A stretch of 64,000 bases of DNA from Viridibacillus arenosi (GCF_001955655.1 NZ_MSPW01000010.1:97978-161977); one strand, 5' to 3'. Counted from the first letter of the stretch, positions 25,228 to 34,293 are shown. Numbers and translations are program-made. The notes: a model not told the origin generated them from the letters alone.

Positions 25228-25236
25228 TGATATAAT
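25228..25236 (+). promoter_or_regulatory. Extended -10 box of the NlpC/P60 gene
   Basis: TGaTATAAT, 42 bases before the start codon. The -35 region is poor, as is usual for extended -10 promoters. Confidence 0.55.
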
Positions 25237-25278
25237 GCAAAAAAAAGGTGCGTTCACTAATTACAAAGGAGTCCTAAT

Positions 25279-26310
25279 TTGAAAAAATACCTATTTGCAT
25301 TTATTTGTTTTATCTTCTCCTATAGCTTTATATCGCCTCAATTAAAAGAAGCTAATGCAGTTACACTAGACAAAAGTAAGACTTGTATTCATGCAGTAAA
25401 TAAAACAAAATACATTGTTAACGTTCCCGTTACTACATTATGGACATCACCTGTTCAAGTACGTCCTATGGATAAGCTTATTTTACAGAAAAACGCTAAT
25501 GTAAGCTTATGGAACCAAAGCTTATCTTATTACCAAAAACTAAATACATTAGGACGTATTGATACCCAAGCATTATATGGCCAAGAGGTGAAATTAATAG
25601 AAAAACAAAAGGGTTGGCTGAAAATTGCTGTTATTGATCAGTTTTCTCCAAAAAGTATGCAAGGTTATAGAGGATGGGTTCCTGCTTCGCACATTATCAC
25701 ATCAAAAAAGGACACTTCTAATTGCAATATTGTTATCGTAAAAGAAAAAGTAGCAAATCTATATACTTCGACTAAAAACAGAAAGAAATCTTTGCAAATT
25801 AGCTTCAATACAATTCTACCAATCATAGATGAAACAAAAAGATGGTATGTAATCCAAACACCTACGGGTAAAAACCGTTATATAAAAAAATCAACAGCTT
25901 ATAAATATCGTAATTATTCTAGCATCCCAAACCCTACTGCAAAGGACATCATTAAAACAGGTAAAGAATTTCTCGGTCTTCCTTATTTATGGGGTGGCAT
26001 TTCAGCTTATGGTTTTGATTGTTCTGGATTTGTTTATAGTATTTACAAACAACATGGTATATTAATCCCGCGTGATTCATCAGTTCAAGCAGTACATGGC
26101 AAGCCCGTTTCTTTAAAGAATTTAAAACCAGGTGATTTATTATTTTTTGCCAATAATAATGGCAAAGGTAAAATCCATCACGTTGCCATGTATATTGGTA
26201 AAGGACAAATAATCCATTCACCTAACTATAATCGAAGTTTAGAAATTCAATCATTACAAACTCAGCCTTATCAAAATGAACTAGTGTCTGCACGTCGATA
26301 TTTAAAATAA
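25279..26310 (+). CDS. Secreted NlpC/P60 cell-wall endopeptidase with SH3b domains
   Basis: 343 residues from a TTG start with AAAGGAG nine bases upstream. A signal peptide (to about residue 27, ending EANA) is followed by two SH3b-like wall-binding segments (about 50-130 and 150-205). The C-terminal NlpC/P60 domain contains the catalytic Cys in YGFDCSGFVY, the His in KIHHVAMYIG and a later His in IIHSPN. It is predicted to cut peptide stems of peptidoglycan, as do YkfC-type gamma-D-glutamyl-diaminopimelate endopeptidases, either in wall turnover or in recycling. No YkfABD partners are adjacent. Confidence 0.92.
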   Translation: MKKYLFAFICFIFSYSFISPQLKEANAVTLDKSKTCIHAVNKTKYIVNVPVTTLWTSPVQVRPMDKLILQKNANVSLWNQSLSYYQKLNTLGRIDTQALYGQEVKLIEKQKGWLKIAVIDQFSPKSMQGYRGWVPASHIITSKKDTSNCNIVIVKEKVANLYTSTKNRKKSLQISFNTILPIIDETKRWYVIQTPTGKNRYIKKSTAYKYRNYSSIPNPTAKDIIKTGKEFLGLPYLWGGISAYGFDCSGFVYSIYKQHGILIPRDSSVQAVHGKPVSLKNLKPGDLLFFANNNGKGKIHHVAMYIGKGQIIHSPNYNRSLEIQSLQTQPYQNELVSARRYLK

Positions 26311-26368
26311 AATCAGACTCTTCTGCTATACTAAAATAGTAAAATACACACTATTTAGGAGAGTTGCA

Positions 26369-26875
26369 ATGCGAGAAAAAAAAGCTAGAGGATTAAAGCG
26401 AAAAACAAATAGTATGATTAAACAAATTGAAGAAGAAACAATCGAATTTCCAACAGATTATTATCGTGGTTATTGGCATCTGCATTTACCTGTTGATGAG
26501 GCATTCATCGACTCAAATAAAACTCCCATTGGCATTAAAAGACTTTGCATGCAGACTATGATTAATCAAGTTGAGCATTTGATCCGTATTAAACCTAAAT
26601 ACGATGAAACTTTACGGGTTGTTGCTGCTATCGATTGGCCACGATTATTTAATTCTCAAATAATAGTATTTAAAGGCGAGGAACATTATAAAGGATTCTT
26701 CGATAGGAATAATGAACACCAAAAATGGACACTTCTATCCGACGAACGTGATTTAAAAAGAGAAATGGGTTTGTCCGTTCCTTCTAATTTACAAATTACA
26801 GGATTTAATGAACAGATTTCCGATGAGGATTCTTATCATGAGGGTGAAATTTGGTTTATTGGTGACGTGAGATAA
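26369..26875 (+). CDS. Conserved hypothetical protein, DUF3916-like
   Basis: 168 residues with a strongly basic start (MREKKARGLKRKTN). A characteristic block YYRGYWHLHLPVDEAFIDS is followed by GIKRLCMQTMINQVEHLI. I recall this pattern from Bacillus proteins grouped as DUF3916; the assignment is from memory. It has no signal or TM segment and is probably cytosolic. The ATG has AGGAGAG upstream. It is downstream of the NlpC/P60 gene by 58 bases and could share its transcript. Function is unknown. Confidence 0.75.
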   Translation: MREKKARGLKRKTNSMIKQIEEETIEFPTDYYRGYWHLHLPVDEAFIDSNKTPIGIKRLCMQTMINQVEHLIRIKPKYDETLRVVAAIDWPRLFNSQIIVFKGEEHYKGFFDRNNEHQKWTLLSDERDLKREMGLSVPSNLQITGFNEQISDEDSYHEGEIWFIGDVR

Positions 26876-26941
26876 GAAAACATAACTCTCAAAGCATTCT
26901 CGGATTATAACGATAGTAAGTAATTTTATATGCTTTCACTA

Positions 26942-27001
26942 GAAAAAATCTAAACAAATACAAGAGCATGCCGTGAACGTAGATCGTTCTAAACATGCTA
27001 T
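26942..27001. repeat. Dispersed hairpin repeat, copy 1
   Basis: An imperfect inverted repeat with arms AGAGCATG/CATGCT and inner GAAC/GTTC, preceded by a conserved AAACAAATA stretch. The same element, with the same flanks, occurs at 56762-56821. It probably acts as the terminator of the DUF3916-like gene. The rest of the gap between 26876 and 27064 shows nothing else. Confidence 0.6.
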
Positions 27002-27064
27002 TATCAAAATTACAATCCCCTGACTGAATAACTTTTTTTAATTGCTACTAAATCACCTATTTAA

Positions 27065-27442
27065 CTATTCTACGATTAATATTCGAGGCGATGTTTTTGA
27101 AATAACTCTTGTCGATAACCAACAGCCAAGACCAGCAGCCACTATACTTAAACACGCTACTACTGTACTCATACCCCAGTTCACAACAAGTGGTAGTTTG
27201 ATTAATCCATACTGGGATAATATATTCTCCAAAACAAGTGGTAATAGCTTTACGCCTACAAACACTCCGAATAGTACACCAAATGCCGAAAGAATGACAA
27301 TTCCCAAAGTGATTGACCACCTAATTTTGTTAGATGTCATTCCAATCGATTAATAAATTCCGTATGTGCTACTTTCTTTCCTAACGTTAATACGACAGAT
27401 ACTGAAAATAATGATAAATGTAACAGTTATAAACAAACGTTG
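27065..27442 (-). pseudogene. Decayed FtsX-type ABC permease, C-terminal fragment
   Basis: On the minus strand a continuous frame from 27442 reads FITVTFIIIFSI, CRINVRKESSTYGIY, a TAA (27352-27350), then SIGMTSNKIRW and two more TM segments, ending RVISKTSPRILIVE. This is the classic C-terminal half of FtsX/MacB-like permeases (cytoplasmic loop ...KEYGIL-SIGMT..., ending ..SKTSP), interrupted by one in-frame stop and lacking the whole N-terminal part; a second stop lies at 27445-27443. No ATPase partner is near. The fragment after the stop (27340 down) could be read as a 91-residue protein, but no good ribosome binding site precedes it. Confidence 0.75.
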
Positions 27443-27548
27443 TTAGAGTCTGTGTATAAAGAAGCGGTCGCAGTATTAATATTGCCTTTAAGTGTCATGG
27501 GAATATTCGGAAGGAATATGACTCTCAATTAATCCTTACTAAATTTCA

Positions 27549-27983
27549 TTAAATATATTGATTTCGTATGAAAACGACCATTGTAATAGCAATGATACAG
27601 AAGATAATGACACCCACTGTCATTATCGTTCCCATAGATGCCCCGTACAATTTAAAAGGTTCTGGTGGCGCCTCATTAGACGGATCACTCGCTAAAAAAC
27701 CCGCTACTGCCATCATATGTAAAAAGCGTTCTTGCGAAAAATTATTATGTAATTCAATTTGCTGTTCTGCTAAATAGCTTTGATTCCATTTAATTTCATC
27801 CTCTATAAACACTTTGCCATCATGAACCATCCAAACACCTAACTGTTGTTCGTTGATTTTGGTAATTGCTTTTGCCAGTTCTCCGTCATTATCTAGTGGA
27901 TGATTCATTAGATAAATCCGTAATTGATGTTGAATTTCGGTTATATTATTACCTGCAAGAATTGTTTCGAGTTGAGTAGGCAT
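27549..27983 (-). CDS. Tail-anchored membrane protein of unknown function, 144 residues
   Basis: Start taken as the ATG at 27983 (MPTQLETILAG), preceded by GGGAG seven bases away. A cytosolic helical N-terminal region of about 105 residues is followed by a short Pro/Glu-rich linker (SNEAPPEPF) and a single C-terminal TM helix (about 118-140) ending RNQYI. The topology is that of a tail-anchored protein. I do not recognise the family. Between this gene and 28312 there is only AT-rich sequence and the next terminator. Confidence 0.7.
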   Translation of the reverse strand: MPTQLETILAGNNITEIQHQLRIYLMNHPLDNDGELAKAITKINEQQLGVWMVHDGKVFIEDEIKWNQSYLAEQQIELHNNFSQERFLHMMAVAGFLASDPSNEAPPEPFKLYGASMGTIMTVGVIIFCIIAITMVVFIRNQYI

Positions 27984-28260
27984 TTTACTGTCTCCCTTTT
28001 CCAAATACTAAGCGTTTACATAATTGTAATATAGGTAGCTTTTTTTCGTAATAGGGTTCACTGAATAGCCTTATATTTACTTATGCTTTTGTCTTATTCT
28101 CTTCACAATATACAAATTTGCTATCCATTTTAATACAATTCCTATAACTGGATTAAATAATTTTTTGATAGTCTCAAATGTTTATTTCAATAAGTAAACA
28201 TACAAATGCTATTAAAAAGTGATCGACACATAAAAGTAGCTAAAAAAATTAGAACAAAAA

Positions 28261-28286
28261 AAGAGTGTTATAAACCACTCTCTTTT
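28261..28286 (-). terminator. Terminator of the small membrane-protein gene at 28313
   Basis: AAGAG-a-GTG and CAC-TCTTTTTTT arms on the minus strand with a T-run after the stem. Confidence 0.7.
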
Positions 28287-28312
28287 AACCACTAAAAATA
28301 TATAATCAATGG

Positions 28313-28468
28313 TTAACCGAAAATCATCGTTAAAAATTTTGCAACTAACCTATCTGCACCAGTAAGAGGATTAATGATAAACACCGCAACAAAAACTGCA
28401 GCAAGAAATGTACATATATTTCTTTTACACGAACTTTTCCTCGTTTCATTATTTTTCAAATAATTCAT
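28313..28468 (-). CDS. Small membrane protein, 51 residues
   Basis: The ATG at 28468 (MNYLKNNETRK) is favoured because CAGGAG lies nine bases upstream. An in-frame ATG at 28501 would add 11 acidic residues and overlaps the stop of a tiny upstream frame as ATGA, so it cannot be excluded. A basic, Cys-containing N-terminus (SSCKRNIC) leads to one TM helix (about 20-35) and an amphipathic tail (LVAKFLTMIFG). Its own terminator follows. Function is unknown. Confidence 0.6.
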   Translation of the reverse strand: MNYLKNNETRKSSCKRNICTFLAAVFVAVFIINPLTGADRLVAKFLTMIFG

Positions 28469-28497
28469 TATACTGTACTCCTGTTCTTCAAAATCTT

Positions 28498-28563
28498 TCA
28501 TATATCAACTTCTGGACACAGGCAACGTACACAACCATTTTGAGTTTCATCAAGGATGCACAT
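28498..28563 (-). CDS. Putative 21-residue Cys-rich peptide
   Basis: ATG at 28563, TGA at 28500-28498. The peptide has three cysteines in a C-x2-C-x-C arrangement (GCVRCLCPEVD). Its stop overlaps the alternative ATG of the next gene (ATGA). The ribosome binding site is poor (GAGAAG). It could be a coupling leader or a chance frame. From here to 28881 lies about 320 bases of AT-rich sequence. This must hold the promoter of the plus-strand gene; TATACTAT near 28841 is a possible -10. Confidence 0.3.
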   Translation of the reverse strand: MCILDETQNGCVRCLCPEVDI

Positions 28564-28881
28564 GATCTTCTCTGTCTAGACAACTAAATTACTCTTATGA
28601 ATTTTCTGCTTAAACATTATTTTTATCTATTATTTTACATTTATACTTTATTTTTGTAAACATCAAGATATATTTAGTGATAAATTAACATCGTAATAGA
28701 TCTTTCGCAAAAAAATATAAAGTCCTTACAGCTCTCCTGCTATCATAGATTTGAAGGCCTCCATTTTTGATAGAATTAATAGAAAACTAATTTCAGTACG
28801 TATATTCATATAAACAATATGTATCTCTCCTTCGAATGGTTATACTATATAAGAATGAAATGATTTATGGGAGGAATTACT

Positions 28882-29397
28882 TTGACTACAAAAGGTTATT
28901 TAGCAAATGGATTATTTGGATTAGGCGACCGCCTAGTAAATGAAATGGTTGCAAAGGCAGTACGTGAGGCAGTGCCAGATGTGGATTTATATGTACCTCA
29001 AGAAAATATGGCGATCAATGATAAGTCGTCTTATGCCAATAGTTTAGCAATTGCAGGTGCTGATATTGAGGCTCTAAAAGCAAGTGATTTCTTAATCGCT
29101 ATCATTGATGGTGTTGAAATTGACTCTGGTGTTGCAGCTGAAATTGGTGCATTTTCGATGCTAGACCGCCCGATTTTCGCACTATACTCTGATACACGCC
29201 AACAAGGTAGGGATAATACAAAGAAAATCGATGCTTTAATCGCAGATGGAACTGAAAACCAGTTTGCCTACCGTAATCTGTTTGTCATTGGTTTAATCAA
29301 ACAAAACGGTATGATTGCTGCTACGCTAGAAGATTTGATTGAAGGAATGCGAGAAAGAAACATAGCCCTAAAAGAAGTTCAATCAGTTAACACGTAA
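28882..29397 (+). CDS. Nucleoside 2-deoxyribosyltransferase family protein
   Basis: 171 residues from a TTG at 28882. The ATG at 28867 overlaps the GGGAGG ribosome binding site, so I prefer the TTG. The protein has the Rossmann-like fold of this family: LANGLFGLGDRLVNEM at the start, then ASDFLIAIIDGVEIDSGVAAEIGAF with the Asp and the catalytic-type Glu of the signature, and PIFALYSDTR. Known members swap bases between deoxynucleosides in purine/pyrimidine salvage. Monocistronic; a DinB-like gene follows after about 100 bases. Substrate preference is not predictable. Confidence 0.88.
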   Translation: MTTKGYLANGLFGLGDRLVNEMVAKAVREAVPDVDLYVPQENMAINDKSSYANSLAIAGADIEALKASDFLIAIIDGVEIDSGVAAEIGAFSMLDRPIFALYSDTRQQGRDNTKKIDALIADGTENQFAYRNLFVIGLIKQNGMIAATLEDLIEGMRERNIALKEVQSVNT

Positions 29398-29500
29398 CTG
29401 GAATGAATCCTATCACATTAATAAAAAATCAATCTATTACAGGAATATCCTTCATTCAATTGAATATACATAGAAAGATTTATTACGGAGGATGATAGAG

Positions 29501-29947
29501 GTGAAAAATGTGATAGATGGTATCAGTTATTGGATTTATTACGTTCCTAAAGAAATTAAACGGATGTCTGAAATAGATGTGTCTAAAAAACCATCTCCAA
29601 CTAAATGGTCAAAAAAAGAAATATTAGGACACCTTTGTGATTCAGCTATTATGAACATTGAACGATTCATTAAAATTCAATATGAAAAACAGCCATATGT
29701 ACTTCCCACTTACAATCAAAATGAATGGGTAGCTAAGCAAAATTATCAAGATACTCCTATCGAGGAAATTTTGACCTTATTTTACGTTTTAAATAAACAA
29801 ATCATCGCCATTATCAATAATATTCCTGATGAAAAACGTGCTTACTTATGTGACATTGGAAATAACGAACTTAAAACATTAGAGTGGCTCATTCAAGATT
29901 ATTATGATCATATGGAACATCATCTTAAGAAACAAATTTTCAAGTAA
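29501..29947 (+). CDS. DinB-like (DinB_2 superfamily) protein
   Basis: About 148 residues; the GTG at 29501 is favoured because CGGAGG lies nine bases ahead, whereas the ATG at 29492 abuts that site. A four-helix-bundle pattern with the metal-binding histidines in ILGHLCDS and DYYDHMEHHLKK matches the DinB/YfiT-like fold. Members include thiol-dependent S-transferases (bacillithiol-linked in bacilli) and metal-dependent hydrolases. The WSKKEILGHLCDSA start of the motif is typical of the group. The specific reaction is unknown. Confidence 0.85.
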   Translation: MKNVIDGISYWIYYVPKEIKRMSEIDVSKKPSPTKWSKKEILGHLCDSAIMNIERFIKIQYEKQPYVLPTYNQNEWVAKQNYQDTPIEEILTLFYVLNKQIIAIINNIPDEKRAYLCDIGNNELKTLEWLIQDYYDHMEHHLKKQIFK

Positions 29948-29953
29948 TACATA

Positions 29954-30003
29954 AAAAATAGGTGCTTCAAAAGCCAACTATCTGGCTTTTAAAGCACCTT
30001 TTA
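29954..30003. terminator. Bidirectional terminator
   Basis: A 17-bp near-perfect stem with AGGTGCTT/AAGCACCT outer and AAAGCCA/TGGCTTT inner arms, and A/T tails on both sides. It separates the plus-strand DinB-like gene from the minus-strand UvrA-like gene. Confidence 0.85.
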
Positions 30004-30031
30004 TGTTAAATGATAACTAGTTATTTTCTAT

Positions 30032-32536
30032 TTACAGTACTTCAGTCAAAATTCGTTTCAAATACTTCCCTGTATGAGAAATTGGAACTTCGGCTACTTG
30101 TTCAGGTGTGCCCTCAGCTATAAGTTTACCGCCTGCTAATCCACCTTCTGGACCGATATCGATAACCCAGTCAGATTCACGTATCAGTTCCAGACTATGC
30201 TCTACAACGATAACAGTATTTCCTGCATCGACAAGTCTATTTAATAGAGAATGAAGCTGTTTAATGTCAGTTGGATGGAGGCCCGTCGTCGGCTCATCCA
30301 ACAGGTACAACGTATGATTTTTAGACGGCTTACTTAATACTTTTGCCAACCTTATCCGTTGCCCTTCTCCGCCAGATAAAGTTTTAACCGATTGACCCCA
30401 TTGTAGATAGCCAAGTCCAACTTCACATAGCATCTCTATCATGACCGAAATCTTTTTCTCCGATTTGAGAATCGGCAAGCTTTCCTCAACAGACATATTT
30501 AACAAATCAGAAATGGAGTAACCTTCATATTTAACTTGCAATACCTCTTCAGTAAACCTTTTCCCTTTGCAGTCAGTACACTTCACTTCTAAATCGGGTA
30601 GGAAGTTCATGTCAACAGACAGTACGCCTAACCCCTGACATGTTTCACAACGCCCACCCGGGGAGTTAAATGAGAAATGCTTCGTAGTTAACTTTCTTTC
30701 CTTTGCTTCTGGCAATCCTGCAAATAACTTACGCAAGTGTGTAAACATATCAGTATAAGTTGCGACATTAGAGCGCTGTACTCTTCCCATTGGCGATTGG
30801 TCAAAAATAACTATATCGCCGACATGTTCTAATCCAGTTATTTCCTTGCATCCTGTTTGTTCATGTGCTTTAGGACTTCCTTGTGCAAGAATATCAAATA
30901 CAAGAGTTGATTTTCCAGAACCCGAAACGCCTGTGACAGACACTAGACAACCAAGCGGAATGGAAACAGTCGGGATATCGACATTTCGAAGCTGTGCTTG
31001 TTGGATAACGATATTCTGTCCGTTCCCTTTCCTACGAACGCGAGTTGGAGGTGGGAAACTCTCTTCTCTCAAATAGGTTCCAGTAACCGACAGCTCACTA
31101 GACATTAAGTCTTCTATAGTCCCTTCACCTACAACAGTACCACCATTTACTCCTGCTCCTGGACCGATATCAATGATATGATCCGCTGCACGCATCATCT
31201 CTACATCATGTTCTATAACAAGTACTGTATTACCTAAATCACGCAATTCCTGAAGTACTCGGATAAGGCCGACTGTATCCTTCGCATGAAGACCCGTTGT
31301 AGGTTCATCCAGAATATATAGTACTCCAGTTAAAGCTGAACCAAGCAGCGTTGCAAGTCGAAGTCGTTGTGTTTCGCCTCCAGAAAGTGATACTGTCTGA
31401 CGGTTTAATGAAAGATAGCCGAGTCCTACATCAATAAGCCGTTGAAGTCTTGTGAGCATATCTTGAAAAATGGGCTCGACCAATTGTAGACCATCCTGTG
31501 GTAATTCCGTTTGCAAACTTTTCGTCCATTCGAATACATCTTCGAGCGACCACTCAGAAATATCTGAGATAGTTGCATTTGCTACTTGCACTAAAAGAAC
31601 TTCTTTTTTTAGACGAGCTCCGTGACAATCCGGGCAAAGTTGTTCATGAAAGAAGCTGCCTTCTTTTTCTTTAGAACCTGAGTCGCCATCTTTCTCTTTA
31701 TAACGTCTCCATAAACCTGGGATTACTCCTTCAAATTTCGTCCCTGCAGCAGGCTTAACATTCGGATAATGACGTTTAAATTCCTCACTCTCGACTCCGT
31801 AGAATAACAAATCGCGCTGAATATCACTGTAATTTTTCAAAGGGAGATCTGGGTCGAAATCAAAGCCATAATGCTTCCCTGCCGCTACTAAAATACGCAT
31901 TTGAATGTCACGATGAACACCTTTTAGTGAAGCAACACCCCCATCACGCAAGCTAAGCTCCGGATTGAAAACCATCGCCTCGTTTATACTTGCCACATGA
32001 CCTAGTCCACTACAAGTTTCGCATGCACCCTCCGGCTTGTTAAAAGAAAAGTGCAACATGCCAAGCTTCTCTTGCACTTCTCCACAATGCGGACAGCTGA
32101 TTGATTGTGCTTCTATCTCCTGGTCTTCCGCTGTCAAAACTCCTGTTGGTTCAAAAGAAGGAGGAATACTGCCATTACAAGAAGAGCAAACTTGCTCTCC
32201 CAATCGGGCAAAAATAAAACGAATATACATATAAATGTCCGTCACGGTACCAACCGTCGAGCGTGGATTACGATTCGTAACATGCTGTCCAACACTGATG
32301 GACGGAGACAGTCCTCGAATGGACTCGACTTTTGGCTTGCTGATTGCGTCAGCCATCATTCCCATTGAGTCTAAATACTGTCTCTGACATTCCCTTTGAA
32401 GAGTATCCATAGCTAATGTTGACTTTCCTGATCCAGAAGGTCCTGTTAGAACAACTAGTTTGAATTTTGGAATCGAAAGTGACACATTCTTTAGATTGTT
32501 TTCCCAAGCACCTTTAATAAAAATGGTATCTTTCAT
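30032..32536 (-). CDS. UvrA-like ABC protein (UvrA2/DrrC type)
   Basis: 834 residues from the ATG at 32536, with GAGGAGG six bases upstream. Duplicated ABC modules: Walker A GPSGSGKST and GVSGSGKST, signatures LSGGETQRLRLA and LSGGEGQRIRLA, and zinc motifs CETCSGLG...CPDCHG and CETCQGLG...CTDCKG. It is roughly 100 residues shorter than standard UvrA, consistent with class II UvrA paralogues that lack the UvrB-interaction region. Such proteins protect against DNA-binding drugs (for example DrrC in daunorubicin producers). It is 100 bases downstream of an MFS drug exporter on the same strand. A 5-bp inverted repeat (32565-32580) lies ahead of its ribosome binding site. Confidence 0.9.
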   Translation of the reverse strand: MKDTIFIKGAWENNLKNVSLSIPKFKLVVLTGPSGSGKSTLAMDTLQRECQRQYLDSMGMMADAISKPKVESIRGLSPSISVGQHVTNRNPRSTVGTVTDIYMYIRFIFARLGEQVCSSCNGSIPPSFEPTGVLTAEDQEIEAQSISCPHCGEVQEKLGMLHFSFNKPEGACETCSGLGHVASINEAMVFNPELSLRDGGVASLKGVHRDIQMRILVAAGKHYGFDFDPDLPLKNYSDIQRDLLFYGVESEEFKRHYPNVKPAAGTKFEGVIPGLWRRYKEKDGDSGSKEKEGSFFHEQLCPDCHGARLKKEVLLVQVANATISDISEWSLEDVFEWTKSLQTELPQDGLQLVEPIFQDMLTRLQRLIDVGLGYLSLNRQTVSLSGGETQRLRLATLLGSALTGVLYILDEPTTGLHAKDTVGLIRVLQELRDLGNTVLVIEHDVEMMRAADHIIDIGPGAGVNGGTVVGEGTIEDLMSSELSVTGTYLREESFPPPTRVRRKGNGQNIVIQQAQLRNVDIPTVSIPLGCLVSVTGVSGSGKSTLVFDILAQGSPKAHEQTGCKEITGLEHVGDIVIFDQSPMGRVQRSNVATYTDMFTHLRKLFAGLPEAKERKLTTKHFSFNSPGGRCETCQGLGVLSVDMNFLPDLEVKCTDCKGKRFTEEVLQVKYEGYSISDLLNMSVEESLPILKSEKKISVMIEMLCEVGLGYLQWGQSVKTLSGGEGQRIRLAKVLSKPSKNHTLYLLDEPTTGLHPTDIKQLHSLLNRLVDAGNTVIVVEHSLELIRESDWVIDIGPEGGLAGGKLIAEGTPEQVAEVPISHTGKYLKRILTEVL

Positions 32537-32636
32537 GAATATCCTCCTCACTATAGTACATCCACTCGGTAAATGCCGAGACAATCTAATACATTTCGAT
32601 TACTTCTAACTGAAATGTATACGTACTATACATTGA

Positions 32637-34160
32637 TTAAATTTCTGGTTCATCTTTATCTGTAACAATTACTCTTGAATTCCCCATCATGAAGACGAAA
32701 ACCACTGCAATGACAATTGGAATGAGTGCAAGTAGAAAGACGTGTGTAACTGAGTTAGACATTGCATTAACAATGACGTCAAGAATCTCAGCAGGTATTT
32801 TCTCACGTACACTTGGTTCAAAAATCTGTCTTATATCAGCAACATTAAACATTGCAGAATTGGCGCTTTCACCCAAACTTTTGAATCCTTCAGCTAGTTT
32901 ATTTGTAAATACATTATTTTGAATCGTACCAAAAATCGTTATTCCCATCGTCATCCCTAATGTACGAAGGAACGAGTTGGTTGAGTTTGCAGTACCACGA
33001 TAACGAGCATCTAAATTATGCTGAGAAGCAGTTGGTAATAATGAAAATGAGAAGCCCATTCCGAAACCTACTAGAATCATATACAGCGTCAGAAGAACTC
33101 GAGCAGTATCTGGTGTGAGTGTACTAAGTAGGAACATACCTGCGAAATATGAAATAACGGAAATAATCATTAAATTACGGTAGCTTATTTTCGTTAAGAA
33201 AATACCACCAAATGCGCTTCCTGCAACAGAACCCAACATCATAGGCATGAGGATAAGGCCAGCATTTGTTGCTGAAGCGCCATATACAGCCTGAACATAA
33301 ATAGGAATATATACTGTCAAAATAATAAAGGTACCACCATATAAGAATGCCAACATTTGCGAAGAAGCAAATAGACGACGCTTAAATAAGAAGAAAGGAA
33401 GTATTGGTTCTTCTGCTTTTAGCTCCACGAAAAAGAACACAATAAAGAATACAGCGAAACTAACAAACAATGAAATAATCGGTGCTGAGTTCCAATCATA
33501 CTGTTTACCGCCCAGTTCTAGTGCAAACATAAGGCTAATGACCGCAAGCACAAGCGTTGCCGCTCCCCACCAGTCGATCTTTTGCTTCGTATGTACTGGA
33601 GATTCCTTATAATTCTTCATAATTAATAAGAATGAAACGATACCGATTGGCAAGTTAATATAAAATACCCATTCCCAACCAATATTATCTGTAATATAGG
33701 CACCTAAAAGCGGTCCAACAACACTAGCAATACCGAATACCGCTCCCAAAAGACCCGTCATTTTCCCTCGTTTTTGGGGTGGGAATATGTCAAATACAAT
33801 AGTAAATGCGATTGGCATTAAAGCGCCGGCACCAATTCCCTGAATAGCTCTGTAAATACTAAGTTGTTCAATCGTTTGAGCAAAGCCACAAAGTGCAGAA
33901 CCAATTACAAATACCGTTAAACCAAAAATAAAAAATCTCTTTCTGCCATACATATCGGATAATTTTCCAAAAATCGGCATACCTGCCATTGTTGTAACCA
34001 TATAAGCGGATGTAACCCAAACAAATTTGTCCATCCCACCTAATTGAGAAACGATTGTTCCCATAGCTGTCGCAACAATTGTATTGTCAATTGCTGACAT
34101 AAAAATCGCTAGTAACAAACCCGTTACAACTAACTTTATATTACTTTTTGAAGCTTCCAT
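32637..34160 (-). CDS. MFS multidrug exporter, DHA2 (14-TM) family
   Basis: 507 residues with 14 predicted TM helices. The motif A region is GKLSDMYGRKRFF, motif C is VVGPLLGAYI and the loop GWEWVFYINLPIGI is typical of EmrB/QacA-type proton-coupled exporters. An extracellular loop of about 70 residues before the last helix is normal for the family. It is transcribed divergently from a MarR regulator across a 133-base region with three regulator half-sites. Probably it exports a toxic drug against which the downstream UvrA-like protein also protects (inference). Confidence 0.93.
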   Translation of the reverse strand: MEASKSNIKLVVTGLLLAIFMSAIDNTIVATAMGTIVSQLGGMDKFVWVTSAYMVTTMAGMPIFGKLSDMYGRKRFFIFGLTVFVIGSALCGFAQTIEQLSIYRAIQGIGAGALMPIAFTIVFDIFPPQKRGKMTGLLGAVFGIASVVGPLLGAYITDNIGWEWVFYINLPIGIVSFLLIMKNYKESPVHTKQKIDWWGAATLVLAVISLMFALELGGKQYDWNSAPIISLFVSFAVFFIVFFFVELKAEEPILPFFLFKRRLFASSQMLAFLYGGTFIILTVYIPIYVQAVYGASATNAGLILMPMMLGSVAGSAFGGIFLTKISYRNLMIISVISYFAGMFLLSTLTPDTARVLLTLYMILVGFGMGFSFSLLPTASQHNLDARYRGTANSTNSFLRTLGMTMGITIFGTIQNNVFTNKLAEGFKSLGESANSAMFNVADIRQIFEPSVREKIPAEILDVIVNAMSNSVTHVFLLALIPIVIAVVFVFMMGNSRVIVTDKDEPEI

Positions 34161-34208
34161 TTATAAACCCCTTTGCAAATTATTAATGATTTCGATAGAA
34201 TTAACTTG

Positions 34209-34265
34209 TATAATATCACACTCATCAAATATCTCGATAACCTAATATCTCGACCATCAAGATAT
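34209..34265. promoter_or_regulatory. MarR-type operator and promoter region
   Basis: Half-site ATATCTCGA at 34229-34237 and again at 34245-34253, and its near-inverse TCAAGATAT at 34257-34265. The last two form a 21-base palindrome with one mismatch per arm and a 3-base centre. A plus-strand -10 TATAAT is at 34209-34214, so the sites lie just downstream of the predicted MarR transcription start, and they also cover the opposing MFS promoter. This fits autorepression and co-repression by the adjacent MarR (inference). Confidence 0.6.
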
Positions 34266-34293
34266 TTTCTTATTTTAAAAGGAGGTTAATCCT

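Noticed and set aside
27042..27353. 103-codon plus-strand frame
   Set aside because: It is antisense to the permease pseudogene, whose minus-strand frame shows clear family features.
32614..32634. 8-bp inverted repeat AATGTATA/TATACATT as a terminator of the MFS gene
   Set aside because: No T-run on the minus strand; perhaps an unimportant palindrome, so not listed as a terminator.
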